Shown: in pieces, positions 1 to 10,518 of the stretch
How the letters are laid out: each line of letters opens with the position of its first letter
How positions within the stretch are numbered: position 1 is the first letter of the stretch
NCBI GenBank assembly: GCA_015179125.1
Contig: WHVA01000184.1
Location: 62,001 to 126,000, forward strand
Direction: 5' to 3'
DNA length: 64,000 nucleotides
Source: Gautieria morchelliformis
Lineage: Eukaryota > Basidiomycota > Agaricomycetes > Gomphales > Gomphaceae
Notes under the pieces: generated by a model
What the model was told of the DNA's origin: nothing
The model's input: only the letters and a program-made list of their open reading frames with translations
Databases searched by the model: none
Made by a program: the position numbers and the translations under genes

Positions 1-406
1 CCATTACCTATTGTCTCAGCTCTTTGTATAAAAGCCTGTCATGTATGTCTGTTATTCTGCAATCAGATAATCACCTTCGATACTTGATTTCCTTCACTCT
101 ATCTCCTGTTCTTAGCACAGCGAGTCTAGCAAGACCTCAGTCTCTCCGCCTCCCGTCTTTCCGCCTTCCGCCTCAGTTCCGACTCAAATTCCGACCAACC
201 TCTAGTTCAGTACTTTCCGACTTCCGACTCATTTCCGAAATACTTAGGACGATAGTTCATTGGGGGCGCAACCTACAAGTTGAAGCCGCTGTCCTTTCCA
301 GTTCCGACTTAGCGGAAATCTCGATACGTAACAGGAAGCCAAGTTAGATGGCGAAGAAATAAAAGGAAATTCAAGGAATATTTGAATAGAATTCTCCCAA
401 CAATAG
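1..406. repeat. Probable LTR fragment, different family from the gypsy LTRs
   Basis: The right edge ends in tcccaaca at 399-406, and such a short TCCCAACA end pairs with a TGTTGGGA start in many fungal LTRs. A TATA-like tataaaa lies near position 27, and the stretch 155-310 holds many TTCCG motifs, as LTR promoters can. The window starts inside it, so the other end is not seen. The family is not certain; it could be the LTR of a copia-type element. No coding region of that element is visible here. Confidence 0.35.
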
Positions 407-858
407 CCATGTGTATTAGCTACTATCAGCTGGGAAAACAAGGTTTTAAAGCGATTTTTATCCTTTTTTTTCATGAGGCTTTTCGTTAGCAACGGTTCCC
501 ACACATGGATGCCGAATCTTGGGTGTGCACCCGGGTTCGCCATGATCTTCGCGAACATGGGCTCCTTATGGTAGGAGTCACGTAGGACCTTTGGCAGGTC
601 CAAGTTTTCTTCTACGCTTACGTGTAGGGAAGTTCCGTCATTGCTTGCGGCAATGACGCAGATGTCGTTGTCGTTGTCGTTGTCTGGCAATGATGCGTCG
701 TGGCGAGGTTCCTTGATGGAGCCTTCGTTCACATTCATAGCCGCTGCTTCTAATATTCGCGGCTCTGTTTTCTCCGTGAGGCGAGTTGATCACCTCGTAG
801 CTGCTGTACACAGCTCCATGTATCGGTCAGTGGGCATTAGCTCACCGTCCGAGTCTAG

Positions 859-2469
859 TCACGCATCTGCATTGACAAAGACATGATCTGGGTGCTTCTC
901 GTCACCCATATCACTCTCATAGTAGCGGGATAAGCAGTCCACTACTTTGTTCTCAACGCCGTCAACGTGGACGGTGTTGTAATTGAAGTGGGATAGGAAC
1001 TCCCACCACCGGACCTGTCTATCAGACAGGTTCTTTTGGGTCTCGAAGTACTCAAGACCCTTGTGGTCCATGACTAGGGTGAACTTTGGCCTTAGGAGTT
1101 TGTCCTCCCATTTCATGAGGGCTTCGAGCACGGCGATGGTTTCGTGCTCGTGTGTTCTGTAGTGTTGCTGCACAACACTGAACTTCTTTGACAAGCCAGC
1201 TGGTCAACAGGTCTTCCATTCTGGTCCCTGGCCATAGACAGCACTGACACCAGACTTTGAACCGTTGGTGATGACCCATATTGGGTCCGCGTTCCGTGCG
1301 TCAATGGGATGCAAGATCAGGGCCTTGCAGGCCAGCACCCTTATGCTGTGGAAGCATTTGTCCAGCAACAGCGTCCATTCAAATGGATGGTTGTTGCACA
1401 CACATCCCGATAAGGGAGTGGTGTATGCGCTGATATCTGGCATGTAGTGTGCCAGGTATTGGACGAGAATGAGGAATCTCTGCATGTCATTAAACGTGCG
1501 AGGCCTCCTCCACTCGCGGATGCGTTGCATTTTGTAACCATCCACGTGAACCCCTTGGCCATCTATGATATGGCCAAGGCACTCCATTCTTTCTGAATAG
1601 AGATCAACCTTCTTTTTACTTAAGAAGAGATGGCTGCTCCGTAATCTCTCGAAGACTATGCGGAGGTGTTCCTCGTGCTCTTGTATCGAGTGTGAGAAGA
1701 TGAAAATATCATCCATGTAGACATGGACGAAGCGACCTATGCAGTCGCAGAATATCAATGTCATGAGATGTTGAAACACCGATGGGGCGTTGCAGTCCCC
1801 CATCTGTATCACTTGGCACCTGAATGTGCCAAGGATCGTCGCAAAGGCCATCTTTGGGACGTCTTCAGGACGAATACGGATTTGCTTAGATGCCTCCGAC
1901 ATATCGAGTTTCGTCCTGTATTTGCAGTGAGCGACATCGCTCCTGATAACATCCTGATCTGGGAAGGGTGTCACGTCCTTCAGCGTGTTCTCCTTCTGCT
2001 GTTGCAGGTCGAAGACGGTACATAACGTACTGTTTTTCTTCGGTACACACAGCATTGGCACTGCTTGATGGGCCACTGCTGGTATCCACCACTTTGCAGT
2101 GATGTATCGCCCTAAGTTTATGGACAATTCCTCATGGAAGTGTTCGGGACACTTGGGTAGTCGATACCGCATGCGTTTGTCGGGATCAATAAGATTGATC
2201 TCGTGATTCACCTCCCATAAGGGAGGGAGTTCCAATGGAATACCGCTGACGAGGTCGGCGATCTTGTCCATCCATTCCTCGCGCAAGCAAGGGATGTCAT
2301 CGTCCTCACGGACGATGGTTGTGGTTTGAGCAGCCATCAAGCGCCATGTACGTCTGTTTGGACCCCCAGCACTCGGCGGCTTTTTCCTTTTTTCTAGCAC
2401 CTTCATCGTGAGATGAGCGTCTCTCCCTATGGGTGTAGGCAGAGGGTGAGGACGAGTTGCGAGACTCAT
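859..2469 (-). mobile_element. Gypsy reverse transcriptase / RNase H part
   Basis: The catalytic YMDD box of reverse transcriptase is visible (YMDDIFIF) near 1700, followed by the thumb region and an RNase H domain with the MDHKGLEYF segment near 1060. Together with the TPF-type protease end just upstream (2480-2698, ILGTPFLRK) this places it in Ty3/gypsy pol. It is part of the fossil element and is not an intact gene. Confidence 0.85.
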
Positions 2470-2734
2470 CCTCCTGGCTTCAATTGGCCAGGGGGGGCAT
2501 GGGCCCCGAGGTGATTCTACTCACCTTTGGGTCCGCACCATTCTTCGATGACTTTTCATCGTCGAAGCTTACTTTTCCTGTGGGGATGGTTTCATTCCCC
2601 CCATGGATCGTCCCTGGACTGGCAAAGTCCAGGGTCACTCCTAGTTTCCTTAGGAACGGAGTCCCCAAGATAGCGTCATAGTACTCGATGTTCGCCACGT
2701 CGAAGTATTCTTTGACTGTTTCACAACCAAATCT

Positions 2735-4100
2735 AATGTGTCAAGATTGGTGTTTAGGCGTTAATATCGTGTATTAGTGAACACAGTGAATGCCCGAATA
2801 ACTTGTGCGAATAAGTATGCCGTTCGGTGAATAGGTGAACCAATAAATGTTCACAAGATAAGAGGGTTGCCCGAGCGGAGCTCGCCCTATCTACAGTCGT
2901 AGCGAAATAGCCCGTGGGACTTGACGATGTAACGTACAAGGTGTCACGGAAGGGTTGTCTAAGTAGCGACAATCCCTTCGCCGGCGAAGGTGCTCTTTCG
3001 GAGCCCTTTGCCGTCAGCACAGAAAATGGTTCGAAGGCTAAGGTAACGACGATGAAGTATGGGAACTCACCAGTGATGCCTAAATCCTCTTCTGGTCAAA
3101 GGTAGAAATCTCCAGGAGAAGGCTCAAGATGATGATCACAGCAAGGTCAAGTTTGCACAAGATGGATGACGTATGATAATTGAACTGGAGAATATACATG
3201 CGAATGTAAACTACTTATATTGAATGCTCGTAAGGTATCAGCAAATAGGAAAGAGGCCGTCGTGAGTCAGGGTTGGATAGGGGTGCGCAGTCATGATACT
3301 AAGTAGATGGAATAAACATACAATAGAGTGAGGGAAGAGTGCGAACATGAAACGACGGAGAGTAAAGGTGGCGAAGGCACTTATGTACAAAACCATGTCT
3401 TGGGACCCGCATACATGCTACCCTGCACGGACTCTTTGTCTACTGGGTTGATCCTACACGACCTACGGAAGGGACGTCCTGCGAACACACTTTGGCCATA
3501 CAAACACCCAAAGGGGTTGGATTAAGAAGATGATAGGGTTAGTGATGAACCATCTCACCCAAGCGGATACCGCCGCTAGTGGTGAGGCCGACCAGCCTCA
3601 CCCAATCACCACCGATGACGCGGAGGTGCCCCCGGAGGAGTCACGCGCTCCACTGGCCCTGTATGACGACGACGTCATCGTATCGGCCACTCTAGAGGAC
3701 TCCATTATGGATGACCTCTATGAGTCGTAGTTGACCCCTATAGTTGTCTATAGAGGGGGAGGGTGTAAATAACCTATGTATCTACATGTACAATAGTTAT
3801 TACATAATCCCAGTGGGCCCCTTAGGGACCCACTGTATAGTTTATGTGTGGGAACCGGCCAGCGGTTCCCATCGCATCTTACTCTTACCTGTCACTACGT
3901 AGCATTCAGAATACCACTCATTGGTCAAGTTCTGCAGTGCCCTTGTGATACAAGGTCCTAAGATCGACATCTTTACATGGATAGAGTGGACGTAAAGGAG
4001 GAGTGGTCAGAGGGTGAGGCGAACTCTGGCGAAGATGCTAGGGAGTGACGAGGGGGAACATAGAGGCAGTGGGGTAAGAGAAATAGACAGGTCATGACAT
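2735..4100 (+). mobile_element. Inserted block with the 3' end of a second gypsy-like element
   Basis: This block splits the protease of the minus-strand element. On the plus strand it carries the acidic tail of a pol-like ORF (3530-3730), then a purine-rich tract (agagggggaggg, 3752-3763) directly before an LTR at 3764-3977. ORF tail, polypurine tract and LTR in that order mark the 3' end of an LTR element in the opposite orientation to its host. Its right end (near 4060-4100) resembles the right end of the block at 5600-5955. It is a fragment only. Confidence 0.6.
3764..3977 (+). repeat. LTR (plus strand), same broad family as 7216-7447
   Basis: It starts TGTAAATAACC after a polypurine tract and ends catctttaca, giving TG...CA ends with TGTAAA/TTTACA inverted termini. 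Internal motifs match the minus-strand LTR at 7216-7447 in order but with many differences, so the two come from related but distinct elements or have diverged for long. Confidence 0.7.
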
Positions 4101-4715
4101 AATGGTCGTGTTTGTCCCGTAGTTGATCATTGATCGACTACTGATGCACGCCAATTTCAGGGCAATTGGCTGTTCCAAGGCAAATGTCTTAATGCCAGTG
4201 GCACGAGTGAATTCAGGGGATAGCAGTACCCCTTCACTCCCACTGTCTAGTAGACAGTGGGCCTTTGTGCCACCGATTTCCCAGTACCCCGACAGGGTAC
4301 GGTTTTCGCTGTGTGGCCATACCGGTCGTGTGCGGTGTTTGCTCCAACGATGATACATCGGTTCGGCCGCCTTGTCTGGGGCCATCGTTTGAGCAGCCAT
4401 GACTTTGGCTGTCTCGTCTACCTGCGCAGCGCTGGATCTGTAGGCAGTCTGGTTGTCTGCCATGTCTTCATCCCAATCATAGTATTGGGATGGTTCCGGC
4501 TCCCAGGCTTCTGCTGGCTCGCCATTCCCTTCTTGATCCTCAGTTTCCTGAGGGTCACCCTCCCCCTCTTCAACCTCTTGAAGAGAGGTATCAATGGGAT
4601 CCTCCGGACCCTCATTGTCATCCTGCCGTACAGTCGCTGTCTGCACTTTCGGCCTCAGGCGCGGGCAATTCGCCTTAGCAATTCGCCTTAATGTGGCCTG
4701 CCTGGCCGCATTCAA
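4092..4715 (-). mobile_element. Gypsy aspartic protease part
   Basis: An acidic, glutamate-rich lead is followed by LLDSGSEGVLLSPEF, the D-S-G active-site motif of retroviral-type aspartic proteases. The protease domain is cut by the inserted block that follows and resumes near 2735. It belongs to the minus-strand fossil element. Confidence 0.8.
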
Positions 4716-4784
4716 AGCAGCTTGCGCTGCTATGGGAATTTTGCGGCCTATCTGGAGGGCGGCCAGATGGCTTTTGCGGGTAGC

Positions 4785-6623
4785 TCAGCTTGCCGAGTTT
4801 CCCGACACCTCAGGCGGCTTCGCCTCAGGTGGACGACCTGTTTGTGGCGGCTTTGTCGCCATGGGTCGGCGGAAGGCATTGTTTGCCTGGAATGCAGTGG
4901 GCTTGTTAAAGCCCAACTGTGCAGTCAGCTTGCTCGTTGCAAGCCGTGACGTGATGGCCATCGCGGCCGCAGTTTCTGCCCGGTGCATCCCTTGGTTGTA
5001 CCGGGATGCCTCCTCGATCATTCGGGCAGCTTCGAAGAGCTGCTCGATCAAGCTGGACTTGGCATTGTAGCCTTTCTTCAGGACTTCATTGTGCAATGTA
5101 TTGCGCAATGCTGACACGAACCGTCTCCGGAGCATGTATTCATTGGGCAGGGGTATCATCCGCGCTGAGTACTTCATGAGCTCGTTCAGCATTTCTTGAA
5201 CGGTCTTTGTGCCTTGCACGACCCCGTCAAATTTGTTCAACGTGTGGTGATATGTAAGGGTGTGCATGAATCTCTTCTGCAGCCCTTGCATAGCCATTTC
5301 CAAGGTCCATTCATGGACCTGACAATCAAAACGCTCAACATTTCGAATGAACCATTCTTGGGATTCGCCGGTTAGGCGAGTGCCCAGGTAATCCACCTGC
5401 ATCTGCACGGTGGTTGGCCCTAGTAGGCAGTTCATCTTGAGCCACCTCAAGATGCCCGCTATGAACCCCTCAAATTCTTCGAGGTCCAAACCTCCGGCGT
5501 ATGGCTCGGGGTGTGCCAGCTTTATGCCAGCTTTCACGAGCATGGACTTTTCAGGGTCTGTGTCTGCGGCATCCGCGAGCACTACACAGATCATCCGTGT
5601 GACACCATAGGGCGAATGGAATGATCATAGAAGAGGCGTGCCTAAGGGGAGGGTGAAGCCATGCAAACATAGAGGAGGACTGGGGGAAGGGACAATAGGG
5701 GTCATTGGGTACAGGAAATAAACGAGTCGCGTCATCCAATCATAGGAACACCCAACGGGGTTTGAGCGGGGGAGCTGATAGGACCCGTGATGAACCATCG
5801 AGTCAGGGGAAGGGCGGTGATCGTGTTTTGATAGCGTGGCTATGTGCGAATGACACGAGAAGCGAATAAACGTTCGGTGAATTTGGTGAGGAGCGAACAG
5901 GGAGAATATAAAAGTGGAGTGACGAGGTTACTGGGTATAGGAAACAGATGGGTCATGACACGCCTCTTCAGCATGCTGTCTGCGCAGCTCCAGGGCGCAT
6001 GTATAACAACGGGCAGCTTGCACCTCTTTCCATTGCCAGTGCTCGACTTCGAGCTCCAGGCTCACGGCCATTTCCTTGGAGTCGACCTCCGAGGCCACCT
6101 GTTCGCGGATTGCCTGTTGGATGGTTTTGCCATCCCTTGCTGGGGCCATGTTGGTCCCATGGTTTCTTGATTCATTCCTGAACTGTACGTCCTGCATGGA
6201 CGGGATGTTCAGCAGCGGCATTTGTCACCGATCGTGCGCTTCGCACTGATCCTCAGCGGCGCTGTCGGGCCCACTGTCTGTCACTCTATGGGACCCTTGG
6301 TGGCGGCGACGCTCGCTCTTGTCTTCAAGGGCTTGTAGTGTTGCCCTTACACCGGCAATTTCTGTGTTGCTCTGGTGCACGTCCGTGCGGGATTCAGCCA
6401 GCGATGCTCGCAGGCCCACGAGTGACCTGGCTAGTCCACGTGCCATCGTGACTATGCCGGCGATCCCGTCTGCCACGTTCTCCAGCTGGCGGCCTATCTG
6501 CTTGTTCCTCGCATCGGCGTGGCTGATGCATTGGGTTGCTTCATGTAGCTGATTGTTCAGCCGCACGGTCACCGTTGTTTCATCAGCGGTGTTTGTCCTT
6601 GAGCTCTTTCGACTTGAGCTCAA
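4785..6623 (-). mobile_element. Gypsy gag part with an inserted block
   Basis: A capsid-like gag region (5594-4785) carries the typical segment around FIAGILRWLKMNCLLG and ESQEWFIRNVERF. A coiled-coil-like, highly charged region lies upstream (6623-5928). The two are separated by a foreign block at about 5600-5955. It is part of the same fossil as the protease and reverse transcriptase parts. Confidence 0.75.
5600..5955. mobile_element. Short inserted block inside gag, related to the 2735-4100 block
   Basis: This non-coding block separates two parts of gag. Its right end (gggtataggaaacagatgggtcatgac) is similar in spacing and bases to the right end of the other block near 4065-4100, and another similar stretch sits at 5705-5735. 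Shared strings such as gtgatgaaccatc and gttcggtgaat also occur in both blocks. I infer a non-autonomous relative or a shortened copy; the class is not clear. Confidence 0.5.
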
Positions 6624-7215
6624 GTATTCCGAGTCCTGACTGTCCTCAGGTGCTCGTCGTTTTTGATGTTGTTCCTTGGGAGGAGCAACAGTTGTCTGAC
6701 CTTTTGACCAGGGGGCTGTGTCACAGCTCTTAACTTGTCGCGACGTCTGGTCTGATGCTGAGCCTTCATCATTGCTGACGGGTGATCTGGCTCATCCCTT
6801 GCCCTTATCGCGAGGTGGGGGCGAGCGGGATGGGGAGTGTGACTTGTCCCCGTCCTGTCCCTCCACTTTGTCCACGCTCGGAGACACGTGGTCAATGGTG
6901 TCCGCATCCTCTGGTGCCAGGACGGGTGCGGCGAGGTCTATGACTTTGCCGTCTTCTATTTCCTTGGGCCCTGAGCCCAAGGTAGCATCAGCCATGGTGT
7001 CGCTAGGCTGCACTAGGGTTTTGTTGCGCGAACTGCTAGATCACGTCATTCGACTGAGCGGGTACATCGCAGGCACACAGTTGATTGTAGTATGTTGTAC
7101 TACGTTCATTTTCTGATGATTTTTCAATAGTCAGCACAGCGATCTTGTCTAAGATGCTGCAGGAACCACTCTTCAACTGTTTGCTAGGTAAACAGTCATT
7201 GGAAGTTCAAAAAGG

Positions 7216-7447
7216 TGTAAGATGTATGGCTTATTACTTGTGGTATCACAAGGTAACAGAACTCGACCAAACAGTGGTGATTCTAGTACGATGTAGTGAC
7301 AGTTACAAGTAGAGATAAGCTGGGGAATCCCAGAGGATTCCCACGCGAGAACTATACAGTGGGTCTGTGAGGACCCACTGGCGCTATGTAAGCTACCAGC
7401 TATTATGTGTTGCCTTGCAGCAACACAGGTAAATATCTATATTTACA
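7216..7447 (-). repeat. 5' LTR of the minus-strand gypsy element
   Basis: On the minus strand it starts TGTAAATATAG at 7447 and ends in a catcttaca-type terminus at 7216, a TG...CA LTR with short inverted ends (TGTAA/TTACA). It shares ordered motifs with the plus-strand LTR at 3764-3977: the agtgggtc/gacccactgtatag segment, the gtgggaa segment, and the cttgtgata segment near the 3' end. Confidence 0.75.
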
Positions 7448-7950
7448 CTTGAATTGATTGGTCTGTTAATTATTGAGCAGGAAACAGAATCCTAATGCTA
7501 AATTCGCTCTAGCCCACGATAATGATGTGATGGTATGGCTGAAAGTGAGTCAACTACTCAAAAAAGCTTATGTTCTGTGGTTTATTGTCATCTGTATGAG
7601 GATGAATGCGACTCTGAGGATCTTTTTGGGGCGATTCGCAAAGCTCAACCACAAATCTTTCTTGTGAACCAAGGTCAGTATACACCATCTCTCATCATGC
7701 ACCCTTGATCAGTTATCCTAAATAACAGTTGGAATGCTGGAAACTACCTACCGGACCTCTTTGGATGATCAGTCCAACATGGATCATGTGGATCATCCCC
7801 CGTTTCACACAACCTGAGCGTGAGAAGTCATACTTGCAATTGAAAACGAAGTGGACACACCTTATGTGTAAGGATCAAATAATGTACATTATTCATTGGA
7901 CACAGCGCATCAATGTAGTGGCTGATGCGGAGAGCGTAGTATATATGCCT
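7448..7950. other. Gene-less stretch right of the gypsy LTR
   Basis: Only short ORFs are present and none resembles a known protein. A decayed exon-like piece with splice-like borders may lie at 7473-7670, but nothing supports a function. Confidence 0.4.
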
Positions 7951-8106
7951 CTCCAGTTGTATGCGGATGCCTCTCTTTCGCCTGCGCCCGAGCGGAAAGT
8001 TCATCAGGAATACCTCGATACCTGGAGGGGATGTTAAGAGAAGAACAGAGGTAAGGAGAACAAGGGTGCTGTCTCACATCAAATATATACGTGTCCAGAC
8101 GCATGG
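7951..8106 (-). repeat. Shared block, copy A (partner at 49868-50029)
   Basis: This 156-bp stretch is clearly the same sequence as 49868-50029 (162 bp), in the same orientation. On the minus strand both copies keep an open frame beginning MRLDTYIFDVRQ. The length difference is 6 bp and keeps the frame. Copy B lies just downstream of the unknown gene at 50.2-51.5 kb. Copy A ends at 8106 within a palindrome (8097-8127). Confidence 0.8.
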
Positions 8107-8127
8107 TACTACTAGTACCATGCGTCT
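8097..8127. repeat. Perfect palindrome, 15-bp arms
   Basis: The arms agacgcatggtacta (8097-8111) and tagtaccatgcgtct (8113-8127) are exact reverse complements around a single base. The left arm is the last part of the shared block, so the palindrome lies exactly at its edge. Confidence 0.9.
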
Positions 8128-8159
8128 ATATTTACCAACGCCAAAGAAATCAAAGCGTT

Positions 8160-9131
8160 TCAATTCCGTGCACTGTTTACGGGAGACGCGACCAGCCCCA
8201 TGGCAATGGCCCAATCCTCTCGTCCAGATGCCCTTATCATCTCCTCCACCATTTCCAGTCGCCGTGTGTATTTCGTCGCCCCACCTGTAGTAAACACAAT
8301 ACGGTTAAACATGCGAAGGTTTTTTGTCAGGGCATTGCATAGTCCTAACAGAGCTCCGGATATCAACAACAAGCAACCGATGAGCAAGTTGCCAACAGTG
8401 GAAGAATTAATCGCGACCGCCGCTGCGACATACACCAGCAGTGTCGCAAAACTGGTGGCAAATCCCTCGACTGTCGTCTCATCACGGAGCCACTGCCCAG
8501 CAGTTACCGCGTTCAGGTCGTCGACCAATCCTTGCATCCGCACCCAGCGATCTTGGCTGAGTGTTACCAATAGATCACCACGCCCGCCCTTCTCCTCCGC
8601 TCCTTTCCACCCCGGCATGCTTCGCCGCTTGATCACCACCACATTTAAGAGGCGTGCGAGCATCAACAGCAGCAATACACCGATGGCCCAGAAATCGCGA
8701 ATGGCTCCAAGAAGTGCCACGACAACAATGGTCAGAGCGACACCCAGGAGATACAGCAAGGATGCTGCAATGTCCTCTGTTAATAACAAGTCTCTGAGCC
8801 ATCCAACGACGGGGGATTTAGTGTCGCATTGTGTAACTTGGACGTTTACGAGACAACTTGACTTTCCGACTTTCTGGAGATAGCTGACGGTCGCTTGGTT
8901 CTCGATGCGGAATGCATATCCCGTGGTCATTGCACCTGCGGCTGGCAACTCTCCACCATGGACATTTGATGCGGTGTTCTGACGATGGATGCCGGCTGCC
9001 AAGAAGAGCACGTCGAGGAAGGAAGCAGAACCTTTGAGGGCCGTTCTGTGTGCGATGGTCGAGAGATCTGCCAACGCGATGAGGCCTGCAGTGCTGAGGG
9101 AGAAGCCTTTAATGGACGTTTTGGTGAACAT
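8160..9131 (-). CDS. Multi-pass membrane protein, function unknown
   Basis: This is an uninterrupted ORF of 323 residues. It has hydrophobic stretches near residues 10-50, a pair around 125-160 (LLYLLGVALTIVVVALLGA and an alanine/leucine-rich helix) and a further pair around 225-265 (LLVYVAAAVAI, LLIGCLLLISGALLGLC). Between them lie a basic loop and a soluble segment. The pattern suggests at least five membrane helices. I do not recognise the family, although similar lineage-specific membrane proteins are common in Agaricomycetes. The start at 9131 follows the longest frame. It is the only intact-looking gene between the retroelements and twinfilin, beside gene remnants on the same strand at 10.3-10.9 and 11.55-12.0 kb. 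Confidence 0.65.
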   Translation of the reverse strand: MFTKTSIKGFSLSTAGLIALADLSTIAHRTALKGSASFLDVLFLAAGIHRQNTASNVHGGELPAAGAMTTGYAFRIENQATVSYLQKVGKSSCLVNVQVTQCDTKSPVVGWLRDLLLTEDIAASLLYLLGVALTIVVVALLGAIRDFWAIGVLLLLMLARLLNVVVIKRRSMPGWKGAEEKGGRGDLLVTLSQDRWVRMQGLVDDLNAVTAGQWLRDETTVEGFATSFATLLVYVAAAVAINSSTVGNLLIGCLLLISGALLGLCNALTKNLRMFNRIVFTTGGATKYTRRLEMVEEMIRASGREDWAIAMGLVASPVNSARN

Positions 9132-10282
9132 TCTGCAGCATGAAGCTGTCTGGAGATACGTAGCAAGAAGCCAACCTTATGTAAATACTGTCATCTCATT
9201 ATGGCTTACAGCCGCCGCCAGGGAGTCGGCCTGCCCACAGTAGGTATCCAAACTTTACATAAATCAATGTTGCCCCAAAATTCGCTTAAATTCGCTTATG
9301 TTGAGAACGCACGGGTGGACGCCGACGATAGCAAGGGCGGTCAGCCAGCTGTATCCCGTTTGGGGACATGATCGATCGGAACGGTCCCGCTGGTTGAAGC
9401 ATGCTGGTAATCACCAGCCTATGACTGGATACAACCACGCCATTACTGGTGAATCGAGCGAGTATACTTACTTTCACTTAGACCCACTGAGTGGTACATT
9501 ATTTTCCCTGAAGCTGTGTCTCATAATATTCACACGTACTAAACCACTCCGCTCAATATTGCGCTTTTAGTGTTCTCATGGACCATTGAATCGGTCTCTA
9601 CGAGGGGCGATATCTCGCTACCGCGCAGGGGACGGAAGTTAACCGTTAGCGTATGTCTGTGACTACTCCCTCCGAGTCCTTTGTCCCTGAAAGTATCTTG
9701 CTATTGTCAGTTCCTGCGCCCATGCTTCCTATATCCCTCGTCCGTGATGATTCCTTTTTCTTGCTTATACACCCTGGATCCTAGGTATGGTCGTGATCCA
9801 TACCTGTTCCCCGCACTCCAATACACGATCTCTCGATGGCCGACTCCTCCCCGGCTCTGCCTCTGGAGTTCGGTGCGCGTGTGTAGCACGGATGACCCGC
9901 ATAGCAATCGATGTTACGGTGCAGGCAGAACAAGTATTTAATATTGATCTAGGTGAGTAGCGTTGTATCAGTGTATGTATTGACCTTTGTACATAATCGT
10001 CCAAGCAATTTAATATCTGTTTATGCTGAAACAATAGACAGCTATTACCGCCGTGTACGGCCTGGCACTCTCCCAGCACCTACTTTATTTAGAGCCATCC
10101 TTTCCCGTCGCAACCGTATATATACTTGCCACCCACCCATCTCTTCGTCCTCCACCACATCTGCGGGCGCAGAGCAGCGTAGTCTTCGCTCTGCGCCCAT
10201 CCGTGCTCGGACCTGCTGGACAGCATGTTCGTCAAGCCAGTGGAGGAGATTATTAGTAAATATGCCACTTCTGTCATCCAAC
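9132..10282. other. Gene-less accessory stretch
   Basis: No ORF here has convincing coding character on either strand. The right part (9940-10280) has a few short ORFs that look like chance. The left end probably holds the promoter of the membrane protein gene at 8160-9131. Confidence 0.4.
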
Positions 10283-10308
10283 TCATGATATCGTCCTGTT
10301 ATGGGGCT

Positions 10309-10358
10309 CCACAAGACCTCTTACCCACATTTCACAGGCCCAGTAAGAGGTCTTATGG
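10309..10358. repeat. Inverted repeat, 16-bp arms
   Basis: The arms ccacaagacctcttac (10309-10324) and gtaagaggtcttatgg (10343-10358) are reverse complements at 15 of 16 positions and are separated by 18 bases. Confidence 0.85.
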
Positions 10359-10446
10359 AATCCCGTAACTAGGACGAGTTCGGACAGGATTTTGCCATGA
10401 TCCTCCACGAATTTCGCCCAGGAGTAGATATTGTTCTGCATGTATT

Positions 10447-10518
10447 CCCAAAAATTTATCTTTTCCTTGATGTCCCAGATGACATCTGGGACGTCAAAGA
10501 AAAGAGATTTTTTTTTGG
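10447..10518. repeat. Large quasi-palindrome with a one-base centre
   Basis: The centre is gtcccagatg / a / catctgggac (10472-10492), a perfect 10-bp inverted repeat around one base. Pairing continues with mismatches outward to about 34 bases on each side, through an A/T-rich stretch. As a result both strands encode similar peptides (VPDVIWDIKEK and VPDDIWDVKEK). Confidence 0.85.

Larger units (their letters stand above)
470..7447 (-). mobile_element. Degraded Ty3/gypsy LTR retrotransposon (fossil), minus strand
   Basis: Reading leftward from the 5' LTR at 7216-7447 there are gag-like coding parts (about 6623-4785), an aspartic protease region (4715-4092, resuming near 2735), reverse transcriptase and RNase H (2469-859), and the linker towards integrase (738-480). 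The order LTR-gag-PR-RT-RH-IN is that of Ty3/gypsy. The left end is lost within the integrase region, so no matching 3' LTR is present. Two blocks of foreign sequence interrupt it (about 2735-4100 and 5600-5955). The coding parts are broken in several places, roughly half a dozen including the insertions, so it is an old inactive copy. Confidence 0.85.

Noticed and set aside
664-684. Short gtcgtt tandem repeat
   Set aside because: Only about three units, within a retroelement fossil; too short to matter.
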